Shown here piece after piece: positions 26,011 to 37,574 of a stretch of 64,000 nt of DNA. The stretch's first letter is position 1; the number at the start of each line of letters is the position of its first letter. Where the stretch lies: assembly GCF_963678975.1 (NCBI RefSeq), contig NC_089281.1, positions 22,497,375 to 22,561,374 on the forward strand, read 5' to 3'. The translations under genes and the position numbers were made by a program. The notes below the pieces were generated by a model, which saw nothing but the letters and a program-made list of their open reading frames with translations, ran no database searches and had not been told where the DNA came from. Source of the DNA: Dysidea avara (Eukaryota; Porifera; Demospongiae; Dictyoceratida; Dysideidae).

Positions 26011-29000
26011 CATACATACATACATACATACATACATACATACATACATACATACATACATACATACATACATACATACATACATACATACATACATACA
26101 TACATACATACATACATACATACATACATACATACATACATACATACATACATACATACATACATACATACATACATACATACATACATACATACATACA
26201 TAAATACATACATACATACATACATACATACATACATACATACATACATACATACATACATACATACCATAACAACATTTCCATCAGATCTAACACAATT
26301 CTTCAACAATTCTGGTCCACCCTGATAAATAATCTGAGCAAAGTCTCCCTAAATGACAACAATAACATCATAGGTATTGCTACCCAGGTACTGTGTACAA
26401 AATCCCAGTATAGCTGTATAAGACACTGAAGTCAGGGCAGATGAATAGTATACCCAAACCCAAGCAGGCTGGCATATATGATTATGATAGAACTAATATG
26501 CAGAGTTAACAACTTCTTAGTAAGATGATTCAAAATTCTGTCTACCGGTAAAGTGTAGCTTGTGAGAGTTTTCAGTGTAGGAAGATATTCAGTACTTGTG
26601 GTGTAAAGCCTCAATGATGTCGGACAGTAATTAAAATGTAAAAATGTGTAAATATTCATGCAAAAACATTTGTAAAAATAATATCTGGGAACAAAAATCA
26701 GTCTAAAAAGGCTGTTTAGTCTCTTAATCAAAAACATATCCATAGTACATCCCTCCTTGCATATCTCTGTGAAGGTAATAAGTAGATTTTCACTATCGTT
26801 ATACTATCGTCTATCATGAACAGTGTCTTACTATCGTTCGGACTTTGAAAAATTTACTATCGCCCAACCCTACTGTGCAGGTAGGTTGATGAGTAATTTG
26901 CACCAATAAAACTTTTATATAGTACTCCCACTTGACTCAGAATCACAACAGATGTGTTGAATCAACTATTATTTTTCCTATTCTCAGTTTATGGCTGCTG
27001 ACTGCACAGGTGTTAACTCGCAGTTTACACAATAAATGCTTTTGGTACACTGTATGTGTCATGTACGTGCTACCATATTATGCTTTCAGGTTTTGACAAA
27101 CTGGAAACAAAACAAAATGGTCAAAGCATTTACCGGCACATTTAATCACAATACCCACCCCTACAATAATGAACCTATTGGTATGACCACTCATTCACTG
27201 GCAGCAAACAGAAGGAAGGAGTGTGTGAGTGTGACATGCACAATTAATATATAATACTGACTTGTTCAGTGATCCTACAAGCTCCGTGTCGTCCAGCGTA
27301 TTCTGGACTAGCTAGGACAGTCAGTATTGCTATTCCACTATCAGCCACACATGACACGTCCACAGCATCTGAGAAACAGTACACACACCTATCACGCACC
27401 ACAAAAATACACACAAATACACACTACACAACACCACACCACACAACATACACACACACACACTACACAACACCACACACACACACATCATGTAACTGTT
27501 TTATTAGAGTAAGTGACTGCTCTGTATTAGTGTATCTTTTGCAAGCAGCAGTACATGATGGTAGAATGCCTGATGGGCCTTAGTACAAGCAGTTACCAAA
27601 TAGCATTGCCGCAAATTGATGCTATCACTAAATCACACAATTCAACTCACTTAACTCTGAGAGGTCACACTGCAAGATCATGTCACTACTAGATATCCAT
27701 ACACCAGGTGGGGAGTGTGTACAAATCTACAAGAAAATGTTAACACACAAATATCCCACAGTACAGAGTCAGCCACTAAACAGGTTCTGACCAAATTTAG
27801 CATTTGACCAACCAAATTGTTTGGACAAATTTACTGTACATTTTCAATGGGGAAGCTATTACATGAAAAAGTCTTCCAAAAACGACCAATTGTTATTCTG
27901 ACGACTACTTTTCACTACCGTATGCAAGGAAAGTTTGGTGTAAGATAAAATTGACGAACTCACCAGATTTGACGAATTAAATGTTGACAAAATCAAGAAA
28001 TTGTAAATAAAACTTGTACTTTTAAAGGTGCTTAAGAGTATTTGGCGAATTTAAATTTGACGAATTAAATCGATTCATCAAATTTGTCAAAATTTTCTTA
28101 CGTCACAATTTCCTTGCATATGGTATTATACACATTACACAGCTATTACTCAACCTTGTTAAGGAACAGTAGTAAGTGTTCAAAATTTGTAACACAGCTA
28201 TTTTGCTTGAAGTGGTTATCAGACATGGCAACTTCACTGTACGGCATAAAGCCATGTCCACACGAACCAAATGGAAAGGTACTGCCCTGGAAAGAAACAA
28301 GTGAAAAAATGTAGAAACACACACACACACACACGCTGTTCTTTGACACAATTACACATATCTGTACGATGCTATGCTATTATATGCGTACAGCATGTCA
28401 CGTACTGCACATACAAACAAATGCTGTTATCATGCATTAGGTAGCTATGGACAGCTAGGTGACTATTACAACTATAGTTTGGTTGTTATAGTTACTCTAC
28501 AGCAGCAAAATAAACAGATCTTATCCTCTACTATAAATATAATGTCCTTGTCACACATTTCAGCTGAATTACACGGTTGAGATAGCACATCCAATTGCTC
28601 TATAGAGGAATTGCAACGTGACGTAAATCATCGTAATTGCTAAGCAACTGTAGCTGTCGGCCATGTTTCGGGACAGCGTTTTGGCTGAAAAGCGCTTTCT
28701 CAGGTTTTGGTACAGGCTGTAATGAAGCGAATCAGTGTTGAGTTGTGTTGTAAATACCAGCCAGCTCGTTAAAAAAGGTGACGAAGTTAGAATTGGTGAG
28801 TAATGTATCGAAATTTAATTAGCCACCTATTTCACGAAGCTAATGATAAGATCCTCTATTTCGAAACCAGCCCTGATTCCCAGTGCCAGGGCTTAGTGAA
28901 TAAATCTCGTTACCTTAATTCTGACCCAATATGCGCCATACAAAGTTGTCCCGAAACATGTCCGCCTAGCAACCGTTGCTTCACGCGTGCAAGTCCTCTA

Positions 29001-31090
29001 TTTGAAATGGAATTTTCTATCTTGATGTAAATTTATTTACTTTATACCACAAATGTTCTATGGACAACATTTAGGGAGAGTAATTAATGATTGAGTGTTA
29101 AATGTGACCATCTCAGCAAAAACCCAACTTGTTTGCACAAGAATGCGTACTGAAATCGAAATTTAAAATAAAATTATACATGCTACAAAGAAATACACAA
29201 GTTTTTATCAGGCCATTACTCGAAGAAGGAAGACTCAAATCGATTAAAACTATATACTACTGCTCATGGAGAGTTCAAACATCTTTGTTTTGTTTCTATA
29301 GCCACAATGGTATGCGTGTCATATGCATTTGTTTACAATGCAAAACATAAACAAGACCATTGTCATTTCTTCAACTAAACTGCCTTCATACCCATATGCG
29401 TGACTACAGTAACTTGGCTGATTTGCTAATCCATGGTGAACATTCTAAGCCTACTTGCAACATTGTAGACTAAGGAAGTGTATGGCTGTGAATGTAAGCG
29501 CCTGTAGTTTATTTTCAGTATAGTCACTGTACAAATCAATTATCTTGTTCTTCTTACTTACTGTCTAGTGCTATAATTCCAAAACTATTCACCACAGAAG
29601 GCTGAAAATTTGGTGCTCCATTCCTTGGACACTGCAGATAATACTGAGAATTTTTTTTTTTTTTTTAAATTTGGAAGGTGTGCAAACAAGTCGGGTTTTT
29701 GCTGAGACGGTCACAATCGATAACCCCTCATTGCCAGATTATTAGGGAGCTCTAATCAACTGCTTTTTAAATGGTCATAACTTGTAAATCACACGATATA
29801 TTTATATAAATATCATTTTACTAGCTATAGAACAAAGAATGTGACTGACTAATTGTTTACACAATGGCAATCACAAAGGTCAACACTTTAAAGTGCAAAG
29901 ATCATCTGCTATATAAACAGTCTGAATGCAAATGTTGATATGTAAAGTCATGCACACAAGTCAGTCAGTTCTGGTATATGGCATTAGGTGGTGAGCGGAT
30001 TTAAGTTTAGCAAGGGGTAGTCACTACTGTTAGAATTTATTTAGTGTTAGCAAGAGTTCATAATGAACTCTTGGTGTTAGGCACTGCATAAGTCCTGGTA
30101 CAACTATTGTGATGAGCAGTGATGAAATTTATTGTCAGGTATGCGTAGGGGCTGTACAGTGGCCACTGCCTATTGTTAGAAGCTATCCAGCTGTCAGTTC
30201 TGCTGCTGGTGTCGGGGGTCCGTAACTCCCTTGAAACCTCATACAGCCCTCTTTGAAATCTTGTTGAAATCTATGACTTTGAAATCTGAAGTCACTGGTG
30301 AAAATTGTTGTAAAGTTCCATATATTTCCTGTATACTTCCCATATTTTCAGTGTCACGTATGCTACGTGCAGCATACTCACAAGAGCTCCACAACTTTGT
30401 AGCAAATATTCTGTGCATTTCCGTATACTATGTACCACATGATGCTACTATTCCGGATACTTAAGATTTTAAATGCTCTGAAATCTTGCCATAAATTGTT
30501 GAAAATCTTGCCATAAATTGTTCAAAATCTTGCCAAATTGCAAAGATTTGAAATCTCGTACAGGATTTTTCAGAGTTGCGAACAGAGTCTGTCAACATTT
30601 GGACTGAGTCAAAATTTCATCAAATCAAGTGATCAAAAAGTTATTTTAGAGAAATGTGTGTGAGTGTGCATCTGTGACACTATGGACTAACCAGTAAAAC
30701 AATCAGTATTCTTGCATGCTGGATGGCATCAGCATTGACAACCTAGTAACAAGTCAATTGATCATCATCACGTGTACAAAGTGACACATGCTTTACCGTG
30801 CAACCACTGCGAGCAGCTAAGTGTTCAGATACACACAACAGTGCATTTAACACAGCACTACCGCTACCGATGTTAGGTCTGGGGTCATCCACTGCTAACA
30901 AAAAGGTGTCAGGATGTATCGACCCGAGTTTCTGGTAATAGTTCAACTCTGTATTGAATAAACACTAAGTTATCTGAGTTTCTTCATTTCACGACAACCT
31001 ACCCTTCTGAAAACAGTTCGCACTCTGGCGATTTTGACAAGTAAACACTATCGCGGTCCACCGCATTTCTTCCCCCTCTGAAGTTGCCAT
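16380..31090 (-). CDS. FCSK: L-fucose kinase (fucokinase)
   Basis: Phosphorylates L-fucose to fucose-1-phosphate in the cytosolic salvage route to GDP-fucose. The 31 exons, 5' to 3', are 31003-31090, 30797-30948, 30692-30742, 28155-28286, 27651-27726, 27262-27368, 26268-26348, 25569-25688, 24842-25025, 24601-24680, 24471-24554, 24338-24403, 24159-24281, 24004-24105, 23574-23698, 23339-23416, 22451-22587, 22076-22218, 21954-22018, 21823-21910, 20778-20841, 19461-19562, 18706-18795, 18425-18562, 18281-18375, 17439-17568, 17199-17387, 16756-16821, 16648-16704, 16496-16596 and 16380-16442. All phases agree and sum to 1058 residues, close to the roughly 1084 of vertebrates. The N-terminal pyrophosphorylase-like domain shows [10 protein letters not shown] (about 57-66). 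The C-terminal GHMP kinase shows [14 protein letters not shown] (about 716), [13 protein letters not shown] (about 820) and GAGGGGF (about 1010). Exon 18706-18795 is the least certain because its donor GTCCTT is weak. The start ATG at 31090 gives [19 protein letters not shown], matching the family start. Confidence 0.95.
19221..19365. repeat. Small inverted-repeat element, 145 bp
   Basis: The ends GTAGTGGGTTATTTTCGAGG and CTCTCAAAAATAACCCACTT are imperfect reverse complements. Within the FCSK intron 18796-19460. Confidence 0.6.
19803..20167. repeat. Inverted-repeat element carrying a 23-bp minisatellite
   Basis: AGGCCAACGAAACTTGATTA at the left is mirrored by TAATCAAGTTTCATTGGCCT at the right. 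A GCGGGCGGGTGGGCGG patch and an inner GCATGCGGGCG segment are also present. Three units of the CTATTAGAGT minisatellite lie at about 20015-20075. It lies in the FCSK intron 19563-20777. Confidence 0.65.
20677..20777 (+). repeat. (CA)n microsatellite abutting an FCSK 5' splice site
   Basis: About 100 bp of CA with a few ACG and ATACG variants. On the minus strand the intron begins immediately after exon base 20778 as GTGTGTGTG, so the donor GT is the first repeat unit. Confidence 0.9.
25981..26266 (+). repeat. (TACA)n microsatellite, about 71 units, abutting an FCSK 5' splice site
   Basis: Tetranucleotide array with one TAAA variant near 26201. Read on the minus strand, exon 26268-26348 ends in ATG and the intron starts GTATGTATG, so the array begins at the splice donor. 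Long Tyr-Ile-His-Thr or Met-Tyr-Val-Cys open frames here are artefacts of the repeat. Confidence 0.95.
27400..27486 (+). repeat. Imperfect ACAC-rich simple repeat
   Basis: Irregular CACA/ACTACACAACACC units in the FCSK intron 27369-27650, upstream (on the minus strand) of exon 27262-27368. Confidence 0.6.
27916..28125. repeat. Miniature inverted-repeat element, 210 bp
   Basis: The left end TACCGTATGCAAGGAAA matches the reverse complement of the right end TTTCCTTGCATATGGTA. The interior is AT-rich with repeated TTTGACGAATTAAAT. In an FCSK intron, about 30 bp from exon 28155-28286. Confidence 0.7.
28604..28999. repeat. Inverted-repeat element, about 400 bp
   Basis: The arms AGAGGAATTGCAACG and GCGTGCAAGTCCTCT are inverted. 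A stronger inner match pairs CATGTTTCGGGACA with TGTCCCGAAACATG. CpG is more frequent than in its surroundings. The 75-codon frame inside is not protein-like. Located in the FCSK intron 28287-30691. Confidence 0.65.
29103..29715. repeat. Miniature element with TGTGACC ends, about 613 bp
   Basis: TGTGACCATCTCAGCAAAAA at the left is mirrored by TTTTTGCTGAGACGGTCACA at the right, with further inverted sequence TTGTTTGCACA / TGTGCAAACAA. A poly-T tract lies near 29649-29667. In the FCSK intron 28287-30691. Confidence 0.75.
30477..30552 (+). repeat. Short tandem AATCTTGCCATAAATTGTT repeat
   Basis: Two full units and one partial unit of about 22-25 bp in the FCSK intron 28287-30691. The surrounding 250 bp repeats TTTGAAATCT in a looser form. 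Confidence 0.65.
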
Positions 31091-32179
31091 GTTACTCGAT
31101 TATTATGATTTGGTGGTAGGCAGGTAGGTCAAATATCGATGGCGAAACCAATAAAGCGTGGAAGCCAAAATTGTATTAAATCATAAACCAAGATCGGCGC
31201 GGAGCGCCGCTTATAAGCGATTTAAAGCGCACTTTATCTCTCGCGCATTCTTTGATCATGTGCAAGGAAAAAATCCGCTGCAAAAATCCTAATAGAACGC
31301 ACAACAACTAATAAACATTATTCATTGTAAAACAGAGACCTTAGGTTAAAATGAGTGAGAGTTGTTTACTTATGAGTGAGGTCTCCTCTTAGTAGACCGC
31401 CACTTTCGAGTCAGTCATTTTTAGCCATTACAGCACTGTTTGGTGCTTTTCCAAGAGGTCTGAAGTGAAATTAAAGTATGTGAGAGTTTAATTTTCCATC
31501 ACAATGCATGAGACAACAATCCAATATGTGCTGGTGTCTCACGTGCATGTAATGCATGAGAGTTGAGGTGTCTGGTAAAAGAATCATGATCAGATAGTCG
31601 TGTACTAGCAATGTAGGTGTACTCTGTACCTAGCTGTCAATTAAGCGAAAAGGACTTGAAATAGTAACTATAGTGCATTTACTGACACAAATGAAATTAG
31701 TCACCCATGGGAGAATATCAGGGATAGAGTTGTATCACTGAGGAGTTCTTAACCTTTTGTTCATCATGGTGAATGCGAGCAAAATAGTGGCAGCATGGCT
31801 ACTATTATAGACTAAATGAATAGAATAGGAGAATAGCTGGGATCAAGCCTTAATTACAAACTGTAATGAATATTCTACAGTAAAATGGTTGACTGACTCT
31901 TTTTTTTTTTTAGGGAAAGACTGCATCAATAGAAAAAATAGTGTTTTTCAGCAGTGCTCTATACGGTAATGACTGTTTCTTCCAACATGTGAGACAACAT
32001 GCAGACACAGTTGTAATAATTACTGAATGTTTCTCTTGATAAGCCTGTGAGAGTTTATAAACCATGATGGATCTTCTACGTTATGGGCGGATCTTCTACG
32101 TTCAACCAAAGTATAGGCACAAAAAATTTTGTGTTACAAAACTACATTCAAATCTTTGCACAGATGAAGGTGACCGCAC
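31091..32179. other. 5' flank of FCSK; no gene seen
   Basis: The first 250 bp upstream of the FCSK start contain a small GC-rich patch, GGCGCGGAGCGCCGC near 31196, followed by TTATAAGCG, which is plausible as promoter sequence. The rest, including a poly-T run near 31901, shows no coding signal. Confidence 0.35.
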
Positions 32180-32410
32180 AATATCACAGTATAGGAAGGA
32201 CAAAAGTACGCAAGTGATAGAGACAATGCACCCTCTGATAAATGTATTGAGTATGCTTCTGCCAAGTAAGGTTCTTATCAATAAACCCAAGATATTTAAG
32301 AGATGGTGTCCAAGAAAGCTTCCTGCCATCAATAACAACACACAAACCCGTAATTTCTGTCGAGAACCAATCAACAATACATGAGATTTCCCCCACACTG
32401 AGACTCAACT
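32180..32410 (-). pseudogene. Fragment of a LINE reverse transcriptase
   Basis: A minus-strand frame includes SLKYLGFIDKNLTWQKH followed by HCLYHLRTF. This resembles the KYLG..id..L.w..H segment found just after the catalytic region in non-LTR retrotransposon polymerases; the same pattern occurs in the two other LINE copies here. Frames are broken on both sides, so this is a small relic. Confidence 0.45.
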
Positions 32411-32449
32411 GGGGACTCTCCCAACACTGAGTCGTTTGTCTTTACCTTT

Positions 32450-34398
32450 TCATGAGGCCTTGGGATGAGGCCTTGGGATGTGGGTTTTTTAGAAATTCCT
32501 GCATACTTATTGAATGATACATTGCTGTAAACTGTGGAGACCTTAACTGTTAAAGACAATCATAGCTATGCGGCTTAATATGAGGTAGATTTTGTCCTTT
32601 TATTTCTTGGTTACAGAGGATACAATACAAGGTTACGGATATTATTTTTATGTCTTATCTGTAAAATACTATTTTCAAGTGCCCCTCACCACTGCTTATT
32701 CTCAGCTTTTTCTCTCTTTTTTGCCTTTCAGTTGTAGTAATGAGTGTAATTATAAATTAATATATGCTGGCAGTGCAGTATAGCCACTATACATCCCACA
32801 ACCTGGCACTAGTGCACAATTGTTGTATATGTTTATTGTTGTTATGTGTAATATGCGTGTTTGTATTGCAGTCTATCATGTGTATTTGTGTCCCACCAAT
32901 GGGGAAGAACAGCTCTACCGATCAATGAGAGGTAAAACAATTAATCATTTGATTTATGATATAATTTTTTATGTTAGCTGCGTGGAACGGCCACATTAAT
33001 TGACTAGCTTGTGTGGAGCCATGTTTTGTGTGACTATACAATACAGAATTCTTCAGTGCCTATATCATAGTTGTTACCATTCTCCGTGCAGTTGGTATAC
33101 ACTCCGTTCCTAATGAAGAAGGCCAACCTGCATGGATGCCTATTTGCCTGATGTAGTATTAGTAAAAGGAATCTGTAGACCATCTATACCAGGCCTGATC
33201 TATACAATGTCCAAAGTCTGATTATGAACTGGGAAAGTTGATATTTAGTGAATTAAAACTAAGACAATAGCTGCATGCCCCTTCAGTATAACCCGGGCAG
33301 GATTGTGTCCAAATATTTTGATTCCTATTAGTACTGTCATACCCTAGGTATTATAGCTTTTTTTTAAATTTTACAGCTAAGTATTTAGCAATAGCAAACT
33401 CGAACCTCCATCTGATTAATAACATCAGAATCTAACATATAAGTTTTTGCATTGCCAGGGAGTTCAGCAGCTGAATGTCAGCAATAAAGGTTTGCTTAAG
33501 ATGATCAGTCCTACATGGAAATTTGCATCATATATGGGAAAGGCTATAATTGAAGAAAAAGTTTGGGGGAGATTACACAACAGTCTACTTTAGAAGCGAA
33601 AATTGAAACCAAATGGCCACCTTGAACCTGTGAGCCAGAAAATGACACTGTATAGGTTGGTGCAAAACTTTTGCATGGAGAGATATAACTAACAGACTCA
33701 ACAACTGGAGAAGAATCACCACTGAATCAACAAAGTATACTAGTTACAGATCCAAGAAAGTCATACAGTAAAAGAAAACGTTATATTCATAAATATACTA
33801 CTTTGACACCTCAGATCAAGGAAACCACAGGGTAATATATATCACATATTGCCCTGACCATAGGGCGATATCAGATATCGCCCTGTGGTTAGAGTGATAT
33901 AGCCCTGACTACAGCTGCCTTTGATGCTGAGGCAGCTACAAAACATCAGTTCCCTTTGATTATTTATATAGGGATGCTTAAAGTTTTACATTGTGGGTTT
34001 GAGTTAAACATGTTGATTTAGTTAGGGGCATTGTTGTGAAGTAAAAAGAACTGAGTGAGTCAGCATTGCATAGTTCAGTTACTAAGCATCACTAAATAAT
34101 CATTTTTGCAATGTCATTGTGGGGATTGTTTTTCTACAAAGTACATTTCAACTGCATGAAAGATGCCTCAAACATTCACAACCTATATGTCTAAGTGTTT
34201 ATTTTAGCACCTTAAGTAACTTTATTCATCCACAAAGTGGTTATTTGGTTAAAAATGGTATCACTACAACCAGTGAAACCCACAATCATTTCTTTTTCGT
34301 GCCCACAATTTAAACCCACAATCGATTTTTGCAAACTAAAAGTAATGTGGTGAATGCAGGTTTGTCTTCCTTCACCTATTAGGTGAGCATTCCAGAGT
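32450..34398. other. Intergenic, no gene recognised
   Basis: Contains only short open frames without protein-like character and a perfect 11-bp-arm palindrome at 33862-33884 (AGGGCGATATC and its mirror), in a patch where GCCCTGA and GATAT words recur. Nothing else supported. Confidence 0.5.
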
Positions 34399-34406
34399 GG
34401 TATATA

Positions 34407-34919
34407 CAGTGTTGGGCAAGTTACTTTGTAAAAGTAACTAGTTACATATTACATATTACTTGCAACTGAACTATTTAGTTACAGTTACATATTACCCATA
34501 AACTAAAGTAACTGTAATAATATTACATATTATATTACTTTGTGTCCATAGCCTTAGGCTGTTACATGTGAAACTACCACCTTATCACGTGACATGATTG
34601 CGTTGTTGGACAATGTGCAAATCGTAAGAAGCTAGTGAATAAGCTTCGTTCAGTAGGCCTCGTTACTTCGTTGTGGTTAGGCGTTACTCAGAGGATTACT
34701 AACGAGATTAGTAATTTCGTTACTTTTAGTAATAATATTACGTAATATTAGACTCGTTACAGTAACGATATTACTTATGTAACGCGTTACATTTGTAAGT
34801 GAAGTAACTTGCGTTATATTACCTGTTTTCATAGCGTATTTCGTTATATTACTTTGTTAGCACAAAAGTAATAATATTATGTAACGCGTTACATAAGTAA
34901 CGCGTTACTCCCAACACTG
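34407..34919. mobile_element. hAT-type miniature element with 8-bp target duplication
   Basis: It begins CAGTGTTGGGCAAGTTACTT and ends CCCAACACTG. It is flanked on both sides by GGTATATA (34399-34406 and 34920-34927), a perfect 8-bp duplication typical of hAT elements. The interior is rich in GTTAC/GTAAC words. No transposase. Confidence 0.9.
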
Positions 34920-34948
34920 GGTATATATTACTTATACCATGGTCACTC

Positions 34949-35004
34949 GGGATTTGCCTGATATATATGCCCTCGGGCTTGGGCATATATATCAGGCAAA
35001 TCCC
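34949..35004. repeat. Perfect 24-bp-arm hairpin
   Basis: GGGATTTGCCTGATATATAT followed by GCCC is exactly mirrored after an 8-nt loop (TCGGGCTT, 34973-34980). Outer CCATGG words near 34938 and 35011 extend the symmetry. It lies 22 bp beyond the right target duplication of the neighbouring hAT element. Confidence 0.85.
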
Positions 35005-35485
35005 TTGTGGCCATGGAATAACTATTAAATATATGGAGTACAAAATTTAATGAGTATAGAATCCCAGGACCTGGCAAGGAGAGACCTGATTTTATTTCAA
35101 TTCACATGACTTATTTTTTCGGCACACACTACGAAAAAAGTTTCAGTCTAGGTCAGGCCACGTAGTGTTCTTTATGTAAGAAGTTACAGGCAATCCCACT
35201 GGCATGATCTGTCTATGTAGCAAGAATAAGGATCATCATAGCTGTAACACGTGTCATATCAATACTTGCAGGGAAGACAACATACTTTCTCAGTTACATG
35301 TATCTTTGTTCAGTTTGTAACTTTTTGAACATTGCCTGTTTTAAATGCAGCAGAAAACTTTAATACGATATTTTTTTCTTGGGTGTTCTAGTGTAGTTGA
35401 CCATTCCATTAGAGTACACATTTTTGATTTTCAATTGTCATACCACATGACCAGAAGAGCTATTATAGTTGGTTACTATTATATA

Positions 35486-35700
35486 CAGTGGAACCTCTCT
35501 TAGAAAACTCCCTGGATTAAGGGCACTACATAGTGAGGACAAAGATTTTGGGCCCCAACAGGTCTTGTCTAGCTCTATACATTTTTTTACCTCTGAAGGA
35601 GAAATACCTCTATGGCTATTACAGCAAAAAGTGACCAAAAATTCTGGGTCCCAAAATGTCCATAATCTCCACTTCAACATAAGCTCTCCCTCTTGAACCA
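35486..35700 (+). repeat. Fragment of a Tc1/mariner-type element
   Basis: TATACAGTGGAACCTCTCTT at about 35484 is a typical TA plus CAGTGG end, but no matching right end is obvious. A loose internal mirror (TTTTGGGCCCC / GGTCCCAAAAT) suggests decay. Confidence 0.4.
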
Positions 35701-35789
35701 TAGGCATAACAATGCTCCTATAAGTCACCTCCAACAATCATGTTGTAGTACCAAATTTAGGGATGGTCTTGATACTGAAAAAGGACACT

Positions 35790-36312
35790 CAGTGTTGGGC
35801 AAGTTACTTTGTAAAAGTAACTAGTTACATATTACATATTACTTGCAACTGAACTATTTAGTTACAGTTACATATTACCCATAAAATAAAGTAACTGTAA
35901 TAATATTGCATATTATATTACTTTGTATCCACAGCCTTAAGCTGTCACATGTGAAACTACCACCTTATCACGTGACACGATTGCGTCGTTGGACAATGTG
36001 CAAATCTTGATTATAAGTAAGAAGCTGGTGAATAAGCCTCATTCAGTAGGCTTCATTACTTCGTTGTGGCTAGGCGTTACTCAGTGGATTGATAACGAGA
36101 TTAGTAACTTCGTTACTTGTAGTAACAATATTACGTAATATTAGATTCGTTACAGTAACTATATTACTTAGGTAACGTGTTACATTTGTAAGTAAAGTAA
36201 CTTGAGTTATATTACCTGTTTTTATAGCGTATTTCGTCATATTACTTTGTTACCACAAAAGTAATAATATTATGTAACGCGTTACTTTTGTAACGCGTTA
36301 TTCCCAACACTG
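35790..36312. mobile_element. Second copy of the hAT-type miniature element
   Basis: Same orientation and ends as the copy at 34407 (CAGTGTTGGG..CCCAACACTG) and highly similar along its length. It is flanked by AGGACACT at 35782-35789 and 36313-36320, again a perfect 8-bp duplication. Confidence 0.9.
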
Positions 36313-36649
36313 AGGACACTTCATATAATTTCAATGTGCTCCAGATGGAGACAACATATGAAGCCACATGAAAGTTCGATAACTGCATTGAATGATCAAC
36401 CTGTGCAGCGCATGCATGTAGCTACACATTATGAGAGGAACAACAGACAAACCTATTACATACAGCTACATATAGCTGAGTGAAAAAATAACATCAGTTT
36501 GCTGAGTCACTTGAAGAAACCAGCAAAACTGATAGCTAGTTCTGCAGATTAGGGTGACGGTCGGCCACAAGAAATGCAGCCGAGAAATGGTTGTCTGTAT
36601 ATCTATGATAATATTCATGGGTGTACATTGCAAGGGGTGACCCTGTAGA

Positions 36650-36835
36650 CCACCTGCGACTGGACCAAGGTTTTTGGTCGACGAAAATGTATCTTGATTG
36701 CTTGAAAATATTTTTCTATTGCTTTCGAGCTAGCTTGATCGCCACTTTTGAGGACTTCTTGATCGCTTGATTAAGTTCAACTTTAACCCTTATCGCTTGA
36801 TTTGATTCAGTTAATTCCGGTAGTGACTACCTTGC
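36650..36835. repeat. Diverged copy of the CTTGATCGCTTGATT element
   Basis: Starts CACCTGCGACTGGACCAAGG, resembling the left end of the element at 37024, and repeats CTTGATNGCTTGA/CTTGATCGC words. The right border is unclear. Confidence 0.5.
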
Positions 36836-37023
36836 ATTGCCAGCGGGTCGAGCTCGTTGGAGCCATTCGTAGTCAAGGTGCCGAGTTTCAACCTTATTCA
36901 AGTTTAATAGTACAGCGATGGGTAACGCGATAAGAGAAGGTAAGCATTTAACTGAAGAGTTAGTCTCGTCCTCGCAGACCCATTCAAGGGGTAGTCGCTT
37001 CCATACCGCCAGTTCATGTGATA

Positions 37024-37260
37024 CACTTGCGACCGGGATCAAGAATTTTGATCGTCGAAATTTGGCCTTGATCGCTTGATTTCACTTATAAAATAGCCTT
37101 GATTCTTGATCGTCTACCGTAAAGCCTAGTAAATCCTCGTGTCGCTAAAGGTTAGCTTTCAAAGGTGCTTGATCGTCACTTTTGCGGACGTCTTGATCGC
37201 TTGATTCACTGTGCAAAGCCCCTTGATTGCTTGATGGAATCTTGATCCCGGTCGTAAGTG
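37024..37260. repeat. Inverted-repeat element built of iterated CTTGATCG words
   Basis: The ends CTTGCGACCGGGATCAAG and CTTGATCCCGGTCGTAAG are near-perfect reverse complements. Between them CTTGATCGCTTGATT or close variants recur at least six times. Adjacent flanks (36947 and 37361) are inverted copies of GAAGAGTTA/CTCGTCCTCG, so the element may be nested in a larger inverted structure. Confidence 0.65.
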
Positions 37261-37574
37261 GTTCAACCATGGTTCAACAGACAGTTTTGAAGTGACTACC
37301 CCTTGCCATTCTCCGGGGTGGCGCTTATCGATTAGAGATTATAAGCGCCCCCTCCTTTCTACGAGGACGAGACTACTGAAGAGTTAACGTTGCTTTTTTT
37401 ATAGCGCGTACTAAAGGATTGATAGAGAAAAAAAATTAAATACGGTAAGTTTCAAGTTACCTGACCGGTGTTATGCCTACCACCACGACAGGTTTGATTG
37501 AAAGCTCCCAGAACATAAAGAAAAGTAAGCAGTTTTTGTTATGTGCACTATAAAACAGTTTAGAAGATAGTTCT

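Noticed and set aside
25981-26266. Array resembling a CRISPR or satellite
   Set aside because: A pure tetranucleotide microsatellite without spacers, in an animal genome.
25873-26325. Long open frames of Tyr-Ile-His-Thr or Met-Tyr-Val-Cys on both strands
   Set aside because: They are translations of the (TACA)n microsatellite in an FCSK intron, open in several frames at once.
28803-29030. 75-codon frame with Cys-rich end
   Set aside because: Sits inside the inverted-repeat element 28604-28999; no conserved domain.
32064-32384. 106-codon plus-strand frame
   Set aside because: Antisense to the LINE polymerase relic at 32180-32410.
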